Shown piece by piece: positions 22,982 through 32,363 of a stretch of DNA of 64,000 bases (position 1 is its first letter; each line of letters starts with the position of its first letter). Source of the DNA: an uncultured Pelagibacteraceae bacterium. Its GTDB lineage: Bacteria; Pseudomonadota; Alphaproteobacteria; Pelagibacterales; Pelagibacteraceae. The position numbers and the translations under genes were made by a program. The stretch is taken from the NCBI GenBank assembly GCA_902555585.1, contig CACDSY010000003.1:124001-188000 (forward strand). The letters are read 5' to 3'. The notes beneath the pieces were generated by a model. It searched no databases. It worked only from the letters and a program-made list of their open reading frames with translations, and was not told the DNA's origin.

Positions 22982-23733
22982 TACTCTAGTTCAACAATTT
23001 TAATATTTTTTGCTTTTACAAAGTCAAGGATTAGTGAATTACATAAGTTTATTTTATCTTGATCTTTTGATCTTAATACAATTGATACACCTAATTTACC
23101 TTGTCTAAAAAAAGGATAACTACCAATTTCTACATCTTTATTATTATCTTGAACATCAGTTAATGAACTTGCTATTTCACTTTCATAAGTCATCAAATTA
23201 ATTGTCTTACTAAGAATTGGATCACCACCAACTAATACATTACCAAGTCCACCAATCATTGCTTTTAATATTGATGGAACACCTGGAAGAGAAAAAACAT
23301 TTTCTACATAAAAGCCTGGGGCACCACTAGTTGGATTTAAAATTAAATTAGCTGTAACTGGCATCTTTGCCATTTTTTGTCTACCATCATTAAAATTGCC
23401 TGGTTCATAATATTTTTCTAATATAGCAAATGCCTCTTTATGAAATCCATATTCAATATTAAAAGCTTTAGAAATTGATTCTGCTGTAATGTCGTCATGA
23501 GTTGGACCAATGCCACCTGTGGTAAACACATAATTGTATTTAACTCTTAATTCATGAACAGTATCTATTATTATTTTTTCAATATCTGGGATAACTCTCA
23601 CCTCACCTACCATTATTCCTAGAGAATTTAACCAAGTTGCAAGTGTGCTTGTGTTTAAATCTTTAGTTCTGCCTGATAATACCTCGTTACCTATAATGAT
23701 AATTGATGCAGATATTTCTTTTTTATTAGTCAT
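22981..23733 (-). CDS. CinA N-terminal / MoaB-Mog-type competence-damage domain protein
   Basis: The 250-residue product carries the MPT-binding-like domain with IIIIGNEVLSGRTKDLN (about 10-26), TTGGIGPTHDDITAE (about 67-81) and SGAPGFYVENVFSLPGVPS (about 132-150). Only the N-terminal CinA domain is present; the C-terminal nicotinamide-nucleotide amidase domain is missing. An upstream ATG at 23817 is in frame but overlaps the divergent sfsA gene. The ATG at 23733 matches the usual start, so I use it. The exact function is uncertain. Confidence 0.8.
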   Translation of the reverse strand: MTNKKEISASIIIIGNEVLSGRTKDLNTSTLATWLNSLGIMVGEVRVIPDIEKIIIDTVHELRVKYNYVFTTGGIGPTHDDITAESISKAFNIEYGFHKEAFAILEKYYEPGNFNDGRQKMAKMPVTANLILNPTSGAPGFYVENVFSLPGVPSILKAMIGGLGNVLVGGDPILSKTINLMTYESEIASSLTDVQDNNKDVEIGSYPFFRQGKLGVSIVLRSKDQDKINLCNSLILDFVKAKNIKIVELE

Positions 23734-23755
23734 TTCTAAATATAAATAAAATTGT

Positions 23756-24442
23756 ATGAAATTTACCAACACTTTATTAAAAGGCAAATTAATCCGGAGA
23801 TATAAGAGATTTTTCACTGATATAGAAGTAAATAATAAAACTGTTGTAGCTCACTGCCCAAATACAGGTTCTATGATGGGTTTATTAGATCGAGGGAATG
23901 AGGCTTGGATAAGCGAACATAATGATCCAAAACGTAAATTAAAATTTACTCTAGAGATGATAAAGGTAAAAAAAAGAATAATTGGAGTAAATACTCATAG
24001 AGCAAATAGAATTGTCGAACACGCTTTAAAAAATAAATTAATAAAGGAATTAAGAACGTCTAATAATATTCGAGCAGAATTTAAGTACTCAGATGACACT
24101 AGATTCGATTTTTTATGTGATAAAAAAATATTAGAGGTAAAAAATACAACACTTATAAGAGAGGATGATTTAGCTGAATTTCCAGATGCTATTACCACTA
24201 GGGGTACAAAACACCTCCAAAAGTTAAAAGAATCAATTAAAAAAGGATATAAACCTTATGTCTTATTTTTAACTCAAATTCAGGGTATAAATAATTTTAG
24301 AATAGCAAAAGATATAGACTCTACTTATTACAAAGAATATTTAGATGCTAAAAAATCTGGTGTAAGCTTTCTTGCTTACAGATGCAGTTTAAATTCTAAA
24401 GAAATAAAAATTGAAAAGAAAATAAAAATTTTAGATGAGTAA
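23756..24442 (+). CDS. sfsA: SfsA family DNA/RNA nuclease
   Basis: The 228-residue product has the SfsA features LIRRYKRFFTDIEV near the N-terminus, AHCPNTGSMMGLL (about 33-45), FLCDKKILEVKNTTL (about 118-132) with the nuclease-like Asp and ExK residues, and FPDAITTRGTKHLQ (about 142-155). Known members bind DNA and have been linked to maltose gene control in E. coli. It is divergent from the CinA-like gene with a 22-bp gap and overlaps map by eight bases. Confidence 0.88.
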   Translation: MKFTNTLLKGKLIRRYKRFFTDIEVNNKTVVAHCPNTGSMMGLLDRGNEAWISEHNDPKRKLKFTLEMIKVKKRIIGVNTHRANRIVEHALKNKLIKELRTSNNIRAEFKYSDDTRFDFLCDKKILEVKNTTLIREDDLAEFPDAITTRGTKHLQKLKESIKKGYKPYVLFLTQIQGINNFRIAKDIDSTYYKEYLDAKKSGVSFLAYRCSLNSKEIKIEKKIKILDE

Positions 24443-25205
24443 TTATTCAGAAAAATTTGAAAAAATGAGAATTGCAGGGAAACTTGCATCTCAAACCTTA
24501 GATATGCTAACAAATGAAGTTAAGGAAGGTGTCTCCACAGATAAAATTGATCAACTCGGATATGAATTCATCAGAGATAATGGTGGTCACTCTGCTCCTT
24601 TATATTATAGAGGTTTTAAAAAATCCTTATGTACATCTTTAAATCATGTTGTTTGTCATGGTATCCCTTCTGATAGGGTATTAAATAATGGTGATGCGGT
24701 TAATATAGATGTAACTGCAATAGTGAATGAATATTATGGTGATACTAGTAGAATGTTCACAATTGGAGACATACCAGTTAAAGCAAAAAATTTAATTGAA
24801 ACAACTTACGAATCTATGATGAAAGGGATAAAAATTTTAAAACCAGGAATAAAATTAGGTGATATTGGATACGAAATTCAATCCTTTGTTGAAGCAAGAG
24901 GATTTTCAGTAGTAAGAGATTTTTGTGGTCATGGAATAAGTAATACTTTTCATGAACAGCCTAATATTCTTCATTACGGTAAGAAAAATACAGGTTATGA
25001 GTTAACACCTGGTATGACTTTTACAATAGAACCGATGATCAATGTTGGAAAATTGGACGTTAAAGTCCTAAATGATGGATGGACTGCAGTAACAAAGGAT
25101 AAGTCTTTATCTGCACAATTTGAGCATACAATAGGAATTACAGAAGACTCTTATGAAATTTTCACAGAATCTGTTAAAGGTTATGAGAGGCCTCCATATA
25201 ATTAA
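24435..25205 (+). CDS. map: Methionine aminopeptidase, type I
   Basis: This enzyme removes the initiator Met from nascent proteins. The 256-residue product retains all five metal ligands. These are the Asp pair in VNIDVTAIVNEYYGDTSRMF, the His in CGHGISNTFHEQP, the Glu in FTIEPMI and the Glu in SAQFEHTIGI. The catalytic His in LNHVVCHGIP is also present. The start overlaps sfsA, and its stop overlaps the purB start by one base, so it leads the purine gene string. Confidence 0.97.
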   Translation: MSNYSEKFEKMRIAGKLASQTLDMLTNEVKEGVSTDKIDQLGYEFIRDNGGHSAPLYYRGFKKSLCTSLNHVVCHGIPSDRVLNNGDAVNIDVTAIVNEYYGDTSRMFTIGDIPVKAKNLIETTYESMMKGIKILKPGIKLGDIGYEIQSFVEARGFSVVRDFCGHGISNTFHEQPNILHYGKKNTGYELTPGMTFTIEPMINVGKLDVKVLNDGWTAVTKDKSLSAQFEHTIGITEDSYEIFTESVKGYERPPYN

Positions 25206-26497
25206 TGATAACACGATACTCTAGAAAAGAACTTACGGATATTTGGTCCGAACATAATAAATATCAAATCTGGTTAGATGTAGAGATTGCTGCAGCTGAA
25301 GGAATGGAAAAATTAGGAACAATTCCAAAAGGCGTTGCAAGTGCTGTTAGAAAAAAAGCTAAAATTAATGTTAAAAGAATTCATGACATTGAAGCTAAAG
25401 TAAAACATGATGTTATAGCATTTCTATCATCAGTTACTGAAAAAGTAGGTTTAAAAGCAAGATATTTACACCAGGGGATGACCTCATCAGATGTAGTAGA
25501 TACAAGCTTTAATATCCAATTAGTCCAGTCTGGTAAGATTTTAGTAAAGGATATTGACCAAATATTAAAAGTTTTAAAATCAAAAGCTAAAAAATATAAA
25601 TTCACACCATGTATGGGCAGAAGCCATGGAATACATGCTGAACCAATTACATTTGGACTTAAATTAGCTTCTTATTATGAAGAGTTTAAAAGAAATAAAA
25701 AAAGATTAATTAGTGCTATAGATGAAATATCAACTTGTGCAATCTCTGGTGCTGTTGGTACTTTTGCAAACATCAATCCTAATGTAGAAAAACATGTTGC
25801 AAAAAAACTGGGTTTAAAAGCTGAGCCAGTATCTACGCAAGTTATTCCTAGAGATAGACATGCATACTATTTTTCGGTTTTAGGAATAATAGCGGGATCA
25901 ATTGAGAGAGTTTCAACAGAAATAAGACACTTGCAAAGAACAGAAGTTTACGAATTACAGGAATTTTTCTCAAAAAAACAAAAAGGCTCAAGTGCGATGC
26001 CTCATAAAAAAAATCCAATATTGTCTGAAAACTTAACTGGTCTAGCAAGAATGGTTAGAAGCTATACTATTCCAGCACTAGAAAATATTGCACTTTGGCA
26101 TGAAAGGGATATCTCACATTCAAGTGTTGAAAGAAATATTGGTCCAGATGCTAATATTACTCTAGATTTTGCATTGGTAAGATTAGCGAGCGTATTAAAT
26201 AAAATGATAGTCTATCCAAAGAAAATGCTTAATAATCTGAATATCACGAAGGGTACAATTTTTTCACAAGAATTAATGCTAGAATTAACTAAATCAGGTT
26301 TAAGCAGAGAAATCTCTTATAGATTAGTTCAAGCACATGCCAAAAAATGCATAGCAGACAATCTCAATCTTTTAGATGTTGTGATGACTGATAAAAACAT
26401 TACATCTAGAATATCTAACAAAAAAATGAAAAAAATATTTGATTACTCTTCACACTTTAAGAATGTTAATTTAATTTTTAATAGGGTATTTAAATAA
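25205..26497 (+). CDS. purB: Adenylosuccinate lyase
   Basis: PurB cleaves SAICAR and adenylosuccinate, releasing fumarate, in purine synthesis. The 430-residue product has the fumarase/lyase superfamily signature GSSAMPHKKNPI (about 261-272), the catalytic His region HQGMTSSDVVDTS (about 89-101) and GRSHGIHAEP (about 136-145). It is the first purine gene of a head-to-tail cluster purB-purC-purS-purQ-purL with single-base overlaps. Confidence 0.97.
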   Translation: MITRYSRKELTDIWSEHNKYQIWLDVEIAAAEGMEKLGTIPKGVASAVRKKAKINVKRIHDIEAKVKHDVIAFLSSVTEKVGLKARYLHQGMTSSDVVDTSFNIQLVQSGKILVKDIDQILKVLKSKAKKYKFTPCMGRSHGIHAEPITFGLKLASYYEEFKRNKKRLISAIDEISTCAISGAVGTFANINPNVEKHVAKKLGLKAEPVSTQVIPRDRHAYYFSVLGIIAGSIERVSTEIRHLQRTEVYELQEFFSKKQKGSSAMPHKKNPILSENLTGLARMVRSYTIPALENIALWHERDISHSSVERNIGPDANITLDFALVRLASVLNKMIVYPKKMLNNLNITKGTIFSQELMLELTKSGLSREISYRLVQAHAKKCIADNLNLLDVVMTDKNITSRISNKKMKKIFDYSSHFKNVNLIFNRVFK

Positions 26498-27282
26498 TGA
26501 AAAAAGGTAAAAAATTATACGAGGGCAAAGCTAAAATAATATACGCTAGCAATGATAAAAATTTAGTAATTCAACATTTCAAAGATGATGCAACCGCTTT
26601 TAATAATCAAAAAAAAGATGTTATTGAGGGAAAAGGAATTTTAAACAATAGAATTTCAGAACATATTCTTACTCAATTAAGCAATGTTGGAATAAAAAAT
26701 CATTTAGTAAAAAGACTGAATATGAGGGAACAACTTGTTAAGTTAGTAGAAATTATACCAATTGAATTTGTTGTAAGAAATATAGCTACGGGTTCTTTGA
26801 CAAAAAGATTGGGAATAGAGGATGGTACAGTGCTTGATTATCCACTAGTTGAATATTGCTTAAAAAATGATGATTTAGGTGATCCTCTTGTAAGCAGAGA
26901 GCATATTTTAACTTTTAAATGGATGGATGTATTCGAATTAGATTTTATTTATGAAGAAGTAAGAAGAATAAATGATTTTCTTCAAGGCATGTTTAGAGGC
27001 GTTGGAATTAAATTAGTAGACTTTAAAGTAGAATTTGGAAGATTTGAAGCTAACGGTAAGAGAGAAATCATGTTAGCTGATGAAATTAGTCCTGATACTT
27101 GCAGACTTTGGGATATGAGAACAGATAAAAAACTAGATAAAGATAGATTTAGAAATAATCTTGGAAACTTAGTTGAAGCATACCAAGAAGTGGCAATTAG
27201 ACTAAATCTATTGCACGAACAATCAAATATAAGACCTTTAACTTATCCTAAACCTAAAGCAGTAAAAATTAAGAAAAAATGA
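26497..27282 (+). CDS. purC: Phosphoribosylaminoimidazole-succinocarboxamide synthase
   Basis: PurC condenses CAIR with aspartate using ATP to form SAICAR, the substrate of PurB. The 261-residue product begins KKGKKLYEGKAKIIYAS and has EFVVRNIATGSLTKR (about 88-102) and LADEISPDTCRLWD (about 192-205), the two standard family signatures. It overlaps both neighbours by a few bases. Confidence 0.97.
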   Translation: MKKGKKLYEGKAKIIYASNDKNLVIQHFKDDATAFNNQKKDVIEGKGILNNRISEHILTQLSNVGIKNHLVKRLNMREQLVKLVEIIPIEFVVRNIATGSLTKRLGIEDGTVLDYPLVEYCLKNDDLGDPLVSREHILTFKWMDVFELDFIYEEVRRINDFLQGMFRGVGIKLVDFKVEFGRFEANGKREIMLADEISPDTCRLWDMRTDKKLDKDRFRNNLGNLVEAYQEVAIRLNLLHEQSNIRPLTYPKPKAVKIKKK

Positions 27283-27512
27283 AAGTAAGAGTAATAGTCA
27301 CTTTAAAAAATGGAGTGCTAGATCCACAAGGTAAAGCAATTCAACAAACTTTAAATGGAATGACCTTTGGTAATGTCTCAGAAGTTAGGCAAGGTAAATA
27401 TTTTGACATTGAGATAAATGAAAGTGATGAAATTAAAGCTAAATTACAAGTAGAGGAAATGTGTAAAAAGCTTTTAGCAAACCTAGTTATTGAGGATTAT
27501 AAAATCTTGTAA
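27279..27512 (+). CDS. purS: Phosphoribosylformylglycinamidine synthase subunit PurS
   Basis: PurS is the small scaffold of the PurSQL type of FGAM synthase. The 77-residue product matches the family in size and in the LKNGVLDPQGKAIQQTL segment (about 9-25) and the FGNVSEVRQGKYFDIEI segment. It lies between purC and purQ as in Gram-positive and alphaproteobacterial operons. Confidence 0.95.
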   Translation: MKVRVIVTLKNGVLDPQGKAIQQTLNGMTFGNVSEVRQGKYFDIEINESDEIKAKLQVEEMCKKLLANLVIEDYKIL

Positions 27513-27519
27513 TTACTGA

Positions 27520-28200
27520 ATGAAATCATCTGTAATTATATTCCCTGGTTCAAATTGTGATAGAGACATGGATGTGGCTCTTAAAAAATTTGGGTTTAAA
27601 AATCAAATGGTTTGGCACAATGATGCTAAAATTCCTAAGAGTGATTTAATTGTACTGCCTGGAGGTTTTTCTTACGGAGATTACCTTAGATGCGGAAGTA
27701 TTGCTGGAAAATCAAGAATAATTAAATCTGTAATTGATTTTGCAAACTCTGGAGGATTAGTTCTTGGAATTTGTAATGGTTTTCAAATACTAACTGAGAC
27801 AGGCCTACTCCCTGGAATACTTCAGCAAAATAAATACTTAAACTTTATTTGCAAAAATGTTTTTGTAAAAATTAAAAATAAAGAAAATAAATATTTCAAA
27901 AAAATTAAAAAAGAAGTTTTAGAACTTCACATTGCTCACAATGAAGGAAATTATTTTTGCTCAAATGATGAATTAAAATCAATTGAAGATAATGGTCAAA
28001 TTGCTGTAACATATTGTGACCATGGAGGAAATGAAGATGAAAAAAATAACCCAAATGGTGCCTTAAAAAATATAGCAGGAATATTTAACAAAGATAAAAA
28101 TATTTTGGGTATGATGCCTCATCCAGAAAGAATGATTGATCCATTTCTTTCAGGCGAGGATGGATCATTATTTTTTAAAAATTTAATTGAAAGCTTATAA
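27520..28200 (+). CDS. purQ: Phosphoribosylformylglycinamidine synthase glutaminase subunit PurQ
   Basis: PurQ supplies ammonia to PurL by glutamine hydrolysis. The 226-residue product opens [15 protein letters not shown]. It has the class I amidotransferase nucleophile elbow [10 protein letters not shown] (about 84-93) and the C-terminal His-Glu pair in [11 protein letters not shown] (about 204-214). The stop overlaps the purL start by one base. Confidence 0.97.
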   Translation: MKSSVIIFPGSNCDRDMDVALKKFGFKNQMVWHNDAKIPKSDLIVLPGGFSYGDYLRCGSIAGKSRIIKSVIDFANSGGLVLGICNGFQILTETGLLPGILQQNKYLNFICKNVFVKIKNKENKYFKKIKKEVLELHIAHNEGNYFCSNDELKSIEDNGQIAVTYCDHGGNEDEKNNPNGALKNIAGIFNKDKNILGMMPHPERMIDPFLSGEDGSLFFKNLIESL

Positions 28201-30395
28201 TGATTGAAGTTAATGAAAAAATAGCAATTGAGCATGGATTAAAAAGTGACGAGTATAAGAAAATCTGTAATCTTTTGAAGAGAACACCAAATATTACAGA
28301 ATTAGGAGTTTTTTCAGCAATGTGGAATGAGCACTGCTCTTACAAATCATCCAGAAAACATCTAAAAAAATTACACACCAAAGGTGACAAGGTTATTCAG
28401 GGTCCTGGAGAAAATGCAGGAGTTGTAGATATTGAAGATGATGATGCGATTGTATTTAAAATAGAAAGCCATAACCATCCATCATTTATTGAGCCTTATC
28501 AAGGAGCAGCAACAGGCGTTGGTGGGATTATGAGAGATGTATTTACAATGGGTGCGAGACCTATTGCTAATTTAAATTCTATTCATTTTGGCTCTCCAGA
28601 TCATGAAAAAACAAGAAATTTATTAAGAGGAGTTGTGAAAGGTATTGGTGGATATGGTAATTGTATTGGTGTTCCCACAATTGCTGGTCAAACTTCTTTT
28701 GATGAGTCTTATAATGGAAATATTTTAGTAAATGCAATGACACTAGGTTTAGTAAATAAAAATAAAATATTTTATTCAAAAGCTGCTGGAATTAACAAAC
28801 CAGTTATCTATGTTGGCTCAAAAACAGGAAGAGATGGGATACATGGTGCAAGTATGGCGTCAGCTATTTTTGATGACAAAATAGAAGAAAAAAAACCTAC
28901 TGTTCAAGTTGGAGATCCATTCACAGAAAAACTTCTTCTTGAGGCTTGTCTTGAACTAATGGCTGGTAAATCAATAATATCAATTCAAGATATGGGTGCG
29001 GCAGGCTTAACATCATCTAGCATTGAAATGGCTTCTAAAGGTGATTTAGGTATTGAAATAGATTTAACAAAAGTTCCTTGTAGAGAAGAAAATATGACAC
29101 CTTATGAGATAATGCTCTCAGAAAGCCAAGAGAGAATGCTTATAGTTTTAGAGGAAGGAAAAGAAAATGAAGCAAAAAAAATATTTGATAAGTGGAACTT
29201 AGACTTTGCAGTAATTGGAAAGACAACAAATAGTAAAAATATTGAACTGTTTTTCAAGAATGAAAAAGTTGCTGGAATTCCAATTGATTTTTTAGCAGAG
29301 AATGCGCCTATGTATGATCGAAAATGGATAAAGGCAAAACTTCCAAAAGAAAATAATTTTTCAAAGAATCAATTTAAATCTTTAAAACTTAGTGATTGTT
29401 TAAAAAGAATTTTAATTGATCCAAATATTGCAGACAAAGAATGGATCTGGGAACAGTATGATCATACAGTTATGGGCGATACCATACAAAAACCTGGAGG
29501 AAATGCTGGTGTTGTAAGAGTTCATGGCACAAATAAAGCTGTTGCTGCATCTGTAGACTCATCAGCAACTTATTGTCATGCTCATCCATTAACAGGTGGT
29601 AAACAAGTGGTTTGTGAAAGTTGGAGAAATATGATTTCAGTAGGTGCAAAACCAATAGCAATTACAAATTGCCTTAATTTTGGTAATCCAGAAAAAGAGA
29701 AAAATATGGGTGAATTTGTTGAATGTGTTGAGGGGATTACAGAGGCTTCTAAATATTTAAATTACCCAGTAGTTTCAGGAAACGTCTCTTTTTATAATGA
29801 AACAAAAGATAAGGGAATTAAACCCACACCCTCAATTGGAGGTATAGGATTATTATCTAATTACAAAGAAATGATGACAATGGAATTAAAGAATGAAGGT
29901 AATTACCTTTTGGTAATAGGTAAAACTGAAGGTCATTTAGATCAATCAGTATTTGCAAGAAATATATTATCTGAATTTAATGGCCCTCCACCAGAAGTTA
30001 ACTTATTCAACGAAAAACAAAATGGAATGTGTGTTGTAAATTTAAAAAATAAAAATTTAATTGAGACTTGTCACGACGTATCTTTAGGAGGGATTTTAAC
30101 TGCTATATCTAAAATGGGTATTAAGAGCGGTATAGGGGTAAAATTATTTCCTTTAGAGGGCTTAGTAAATAAATTTGAGTATTTTTTTGGTGAAGATCAG
30201 GGTAGGTATATTATTGAAGTTAAACCAGAAAATTTAGAAAATGTTGAAAATATGCTTAAAAAGGACTCTATTCATTTTGACAAATTGGGTTTAGTACAAG
30301 GCAATAAAATTACATTAGAAAATGATCTAAAATTATCAATTGACGATATTAAAGAAGGCTATAAAAATTGGCTAAAGGAATATATGGTTAACTAA
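28200..30395 (+). CDS. purL: Phosphoribosylformylglycinamidine synthase subunit PurL
   Basis: PurL converts FGAR to FGAM using ATP and ammonia from PurQ. The 731-residue product is the small PurL form without a fused glutaminase. It shows [15 protein letters not shown] (about 41-55), [21 protein letters not shown] (about 90-110) and [16 protein letters not shown] (about 262-277), with a second ATP-binding half from about residue 420. It completes the PurSQL complex. Confidence 0.98.
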   Translation: MIEVNEKIAIEHGLKSDEYKKICNLLKRTPNITELGVFSAMWNEHCSYKSSRKHLKKLHTKGDKVIQGPGENAGVVDIEDDDAIVFKIESHNHPSFIEPYQGAATGVGGIMRDVFTMGARPIANLNSIHFGSPDHEKTRNLLRGVVKGIGGYGNCIGVPTIAGQTSFDESYNGNILVNAMTLGLVNKNKIFYSKAAGINKPVIYVGSKTGRDGIHGASMASAIFDDKIEEKKPTVQVGDPFTEKLLLEACLELMAGKSIISIQDMGAAGLTSSSIEMASKGDLGIEIDLTKVPCREENMTPYEIMLSESQERMLIVLEEGKENEAKKIFDKWNLDFAVIGKTTNSKNIELFFKNEKVAGIPIDFLAENAPMYDRKWIKAKLPKENNFSKNQFKSLKLSDCLKRILIDPNIADKEWIWEQYDHTVMGDTIQKPGGNAGVVRVHGTNKAVAASVDSSATYCHAHPLTGGKQVVCESWRNMISVGAKPIAITNCLNFGNPEKEKNMGEFVECVEGITEASKYLNYPVVSGNVSFYNETKDKGIKPTPSIGGIGLLSNYKEMMTMELKNEGNYLLVIGKTEGHLDQSVFARNILSEFNGPPPEVNLFNEKQNGMCVVNLKNKNLIETCHDVSLGGILTAISKMGIKSGIGVKLFPLEGLVNKFEYFFGEDQGRYIIEVKPENLENVENMLKKDSIHFDKLGLVQGNKITLENDLKLSIDDIKEGYKNWLKEYMVN

Positions 30396-30625
30396 TGGCA
30401 ATGGATTTAAAAGAAATTGAAAGTTTAATAAAAGAAGCATTACCAGATGCTAAAATAGAAATTCAAGATCTTGCAGGAGATGGTAATCATTACTCTGCCA
30501 CAGTAATTTCGTCGCAATTTGCAGGAAAGAGTAAAATTCAACAACACAAAATGGTATATAATTCACTTAAAGGTAAAATGGGCAACGAATTACATGCACT
30601 AGCAGTTAAAACTAAGGAGAACTAA
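30395..30625 (+). CDS. BolA family protein
   Basis: The 76-residue product has the BolA core DLAGDGNHYSATVISSQFAG (about 25-44) and KMVYNSLKGKMGNELHALAV (about 52-71), close to the eukaryotic BOLA2/yeast Fra2-like form. BolA proteins pair with monothiol glutaredoxins around a [2Fe-2S] cluster, and a Grx4-type gene follows after no gap, which supports that partnership. Confidence 0.93.
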   Translation: MAMDLKEIESLIKEALPDAKIEIQDLAGDGNHYSATVISSQFAGKSKIQQHKMVYNSLKGKMGNELHALAVKTKEN

Positions 30626-30964
30626 ATGGATAATCAAACCAATGAATTAATTAATAATGAAATTAAAAATAATGAAGTGTGCTTATTCATGAAGGGGACG
30701 CCAGACGCTCCTCAGTGTGGATTTTCTATGGCTGTTACTAATATTTTAAAAATGCTTGAGGTGAATTTTAAAGGTGTAAATGTTTTAGCTGATCAAAATC
30801 TTAGAGAAGGAATTAAAGTTTTTAGTGATTGGCCTACAATCCCACAACTATATGTAAAAAATGAATTCATTGGTGGATGTGATATTGTTAAAGAAATGTA
30901 CGAAAGTGGGGAATTAGCAAAACTTCTTGAAGATAACGGAATAGAATTTAAAAAGAAAAGTTAA
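30626..30964 (+). CDS. grxD: Monothiol glutaredoxin, Grx4 type
   Basis: The 112-residue product has the monothiol active site CGFS in DAPQCGFSMAV (about 27-37), VCLFMKGTP before it, the WPTIPQLYVKNEFIGGCDI segment (about 71-89) that binds glutathione, and a helical C-terminus. It probably carries or inserts Fe-S clusters with the BolA protein encoded upstream. Only 25 bp separate it from the convergent rpsD gene. Confidence 0.95.
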   Translation: MDNQTNELINNEIKNNEVCLFMKGTPDAPQCGFSMAVTNILKMLEVNFKGVNVLADQNLREGIKVFSDWPTIPQLYVKNEFIGGCDIVKEMYESGELAKLLEDNGIEFKKKS

Positions 30965-30989
30965 GTTTACTTAAAATCTTATAGATTAA

Positions 30990-31607
30990 TTATCTAGAAT
31001 AATACTCAATTACAAGATTAGGTTCCATCACAACAGGATAAGGAACTTCTTCAAATTTTGGAATTCTTACAAATTTTACTTTTTTATTTTTTTCATCTAG
31101 TTGTAAATACTCAGGAACTTCTCTTTCTTTGTTTGCAAGCGCTATATCTATCAAAGCTAATTGTTTAGATTTATCTCTTATTTCAATACTATCTTCCTCT
31201 TTTACTTGATAACTTGAGATATTAACTTTTTTACCATTAACTCTAACGTGTCCATGGTTTATTAATTGTCTAGATGAAAAAATAGTATTTGATAGTTTTG
31301 ATCTATAGATTACTGCATCTAACCTTCTCTCAAGTAAACCAATTAAATTTTCGGCAGTGTCACCTTTTTTCATAATGGCTCTTTTATACATATTTCGAAA
31401 TTGTCTTTCGTTCATGTTACCATAGTAACATTTAAGTTTTTGTTTAGCTTGAAGTTGAATGCCGTAATCTGATGGCTTAGATGATTTAGTTTGTCCGTGC
31501 TGCCCAGGAGGATATGCTCTAGTATTAAAAGGACTCTTAGGTCTACCCCATAAATTAACTTTAAGTCTTCTATCTACTTTATGTTTTGAGTTTAATCGTT
31601 TTGTCAT
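30990..31607 (-). CDS. rpsD: 30S ribosomal protein S4
   Basis: S4 nucleates assembly of the 30S body. The 205-residue product has the N-terminal TKRLNSKHKVDRRLKVNLWG, the S4-domain motif LLERRLDAVIYRSKLSNT and RQLINHGHVRVNGKKVNI (about 105-125). It is monocistronic here, separated by 42 bp from the methyltransferase gene upstream. The length is normal. Confidence 0.98.
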   Translation of the reverse strand: MTKRLNSKHKVDRRLKVNLWGRPKSPFNTRAYPPGQHGQTKSSKPSDYGIQLQAKQKLKCYYGNMNERQFRNMYKRAIMKKGDTAENLIGLLERRLDAVIYRSKLSNTIFSSRQLINHGHVRVNGKKVNISSYQVKEEDSIEIRDKSKQLALIDIALANKEREVPEYLQLDEKNKKVKFVRIPKFEEVPYPVVMEPNLVIEYYSR

Positions 31608-31649
31608 ATCGTGGTAATGGGTTTATAGACATCAAAATATTTTTGTCAA

Positions 31650-32363
31650 TCAAGGTTTTTTGGTAAGACCAGCAAATACACTTGATAAAATGCGTATTTC
31701 TTTTTTCGAGAGTTCCATTTTATAAAAAATACTACGTAAATTTTCTATCATTATAGGTTTTTTAGCCTCTTGCTTAAAAAAATTTTGGTTTTCTAAGATG
31801 GATAGACAGAAATTCAACATACTAGATATTTCTTTCTTAGTAGCTGTTTGTATTTTTTTTGATTTTTGAAAATCAACTTTATTTACTGATATTAAGTAGG
31901 AAACTGTTTGAGCTACTATTACCAGGCTATGTGATAAATTTAGTGATCTAAATTTACTATTACTTGGAATTTGTAATGTATAATCGGCATAACTTACTTC
32001 ATCATTTGTTAATCCAGAAGCTTCAGAACCAAACAAAAAACTAACTTTCTTTGTAAAATTTATTTTTCTTAAGTTATCTAATGAAATATGTTTAATATTT
32101 TTATTTCTAAACCTTGCTGAAGTTGCAATTAAAATATCAGTTTTGACTAATGATTTTTCTAAATTTGGATAAACTTTAGTTTTTTTTATAATATCTTTAG
32201 CTCCAACAGAAGTTGCTATAATTTTATCATTTGGGAATAATGGTTTTGGTTCTATTAATGATAAATTGTTAAAACCAAAATTTTTCATAGCTCTTGCACA
32301 TAACCCAATGTTTTCAGATAGCTGAGGCTTGTGAAGAATAAATGAAATATTATTAAAATTCAT
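31650..32363 (-). CDS. trmJ: TrmJ-type tRNA (cytidine/uridine-2'-O)-methyltransferase
   Basis: The 237-residue SPOUT protein starts ISFILHKPQLSENIGLCARAMKN, the TrmJ/LasT opening. It has LFGSEASGLTNDEV (about 119-132) and RSLNLSHSLVIVAQ (about 152-165). It most likely methylates the ribose of position 32 in tRNAs. The start overlaps the end of cimA by one base. Confidence 0.85.
   Translation of the reverse strand: MNFNNISFILHKPQLSENIGLCARAMKNFGFNNLSLIEPKPLFPNDKIIATSVGAKDIIKKTKVYPNLEKSLVKTDILIATSARFRNKNIKHISLDNLRKINFTKKVSFLFGSEASGLTNDEVSYADYTLQIPSNSKFRSLNLSHSLVIVAQTVSYLISVNKVDFQKSKKIQTATKKEISSMLNFCLSILENQNFFKQEAKKPIMIENLRSIFYKMELSKKEIRILSSVFAGLTKKP

Noticed and set aside
22981-23817. Longer start for the CinA-like protein
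   Set aside because: The extra 28 residues overlap the divergent sfsA start and do not resemble the family; MTNKKE at 23733 is the usual type of N-terminus.
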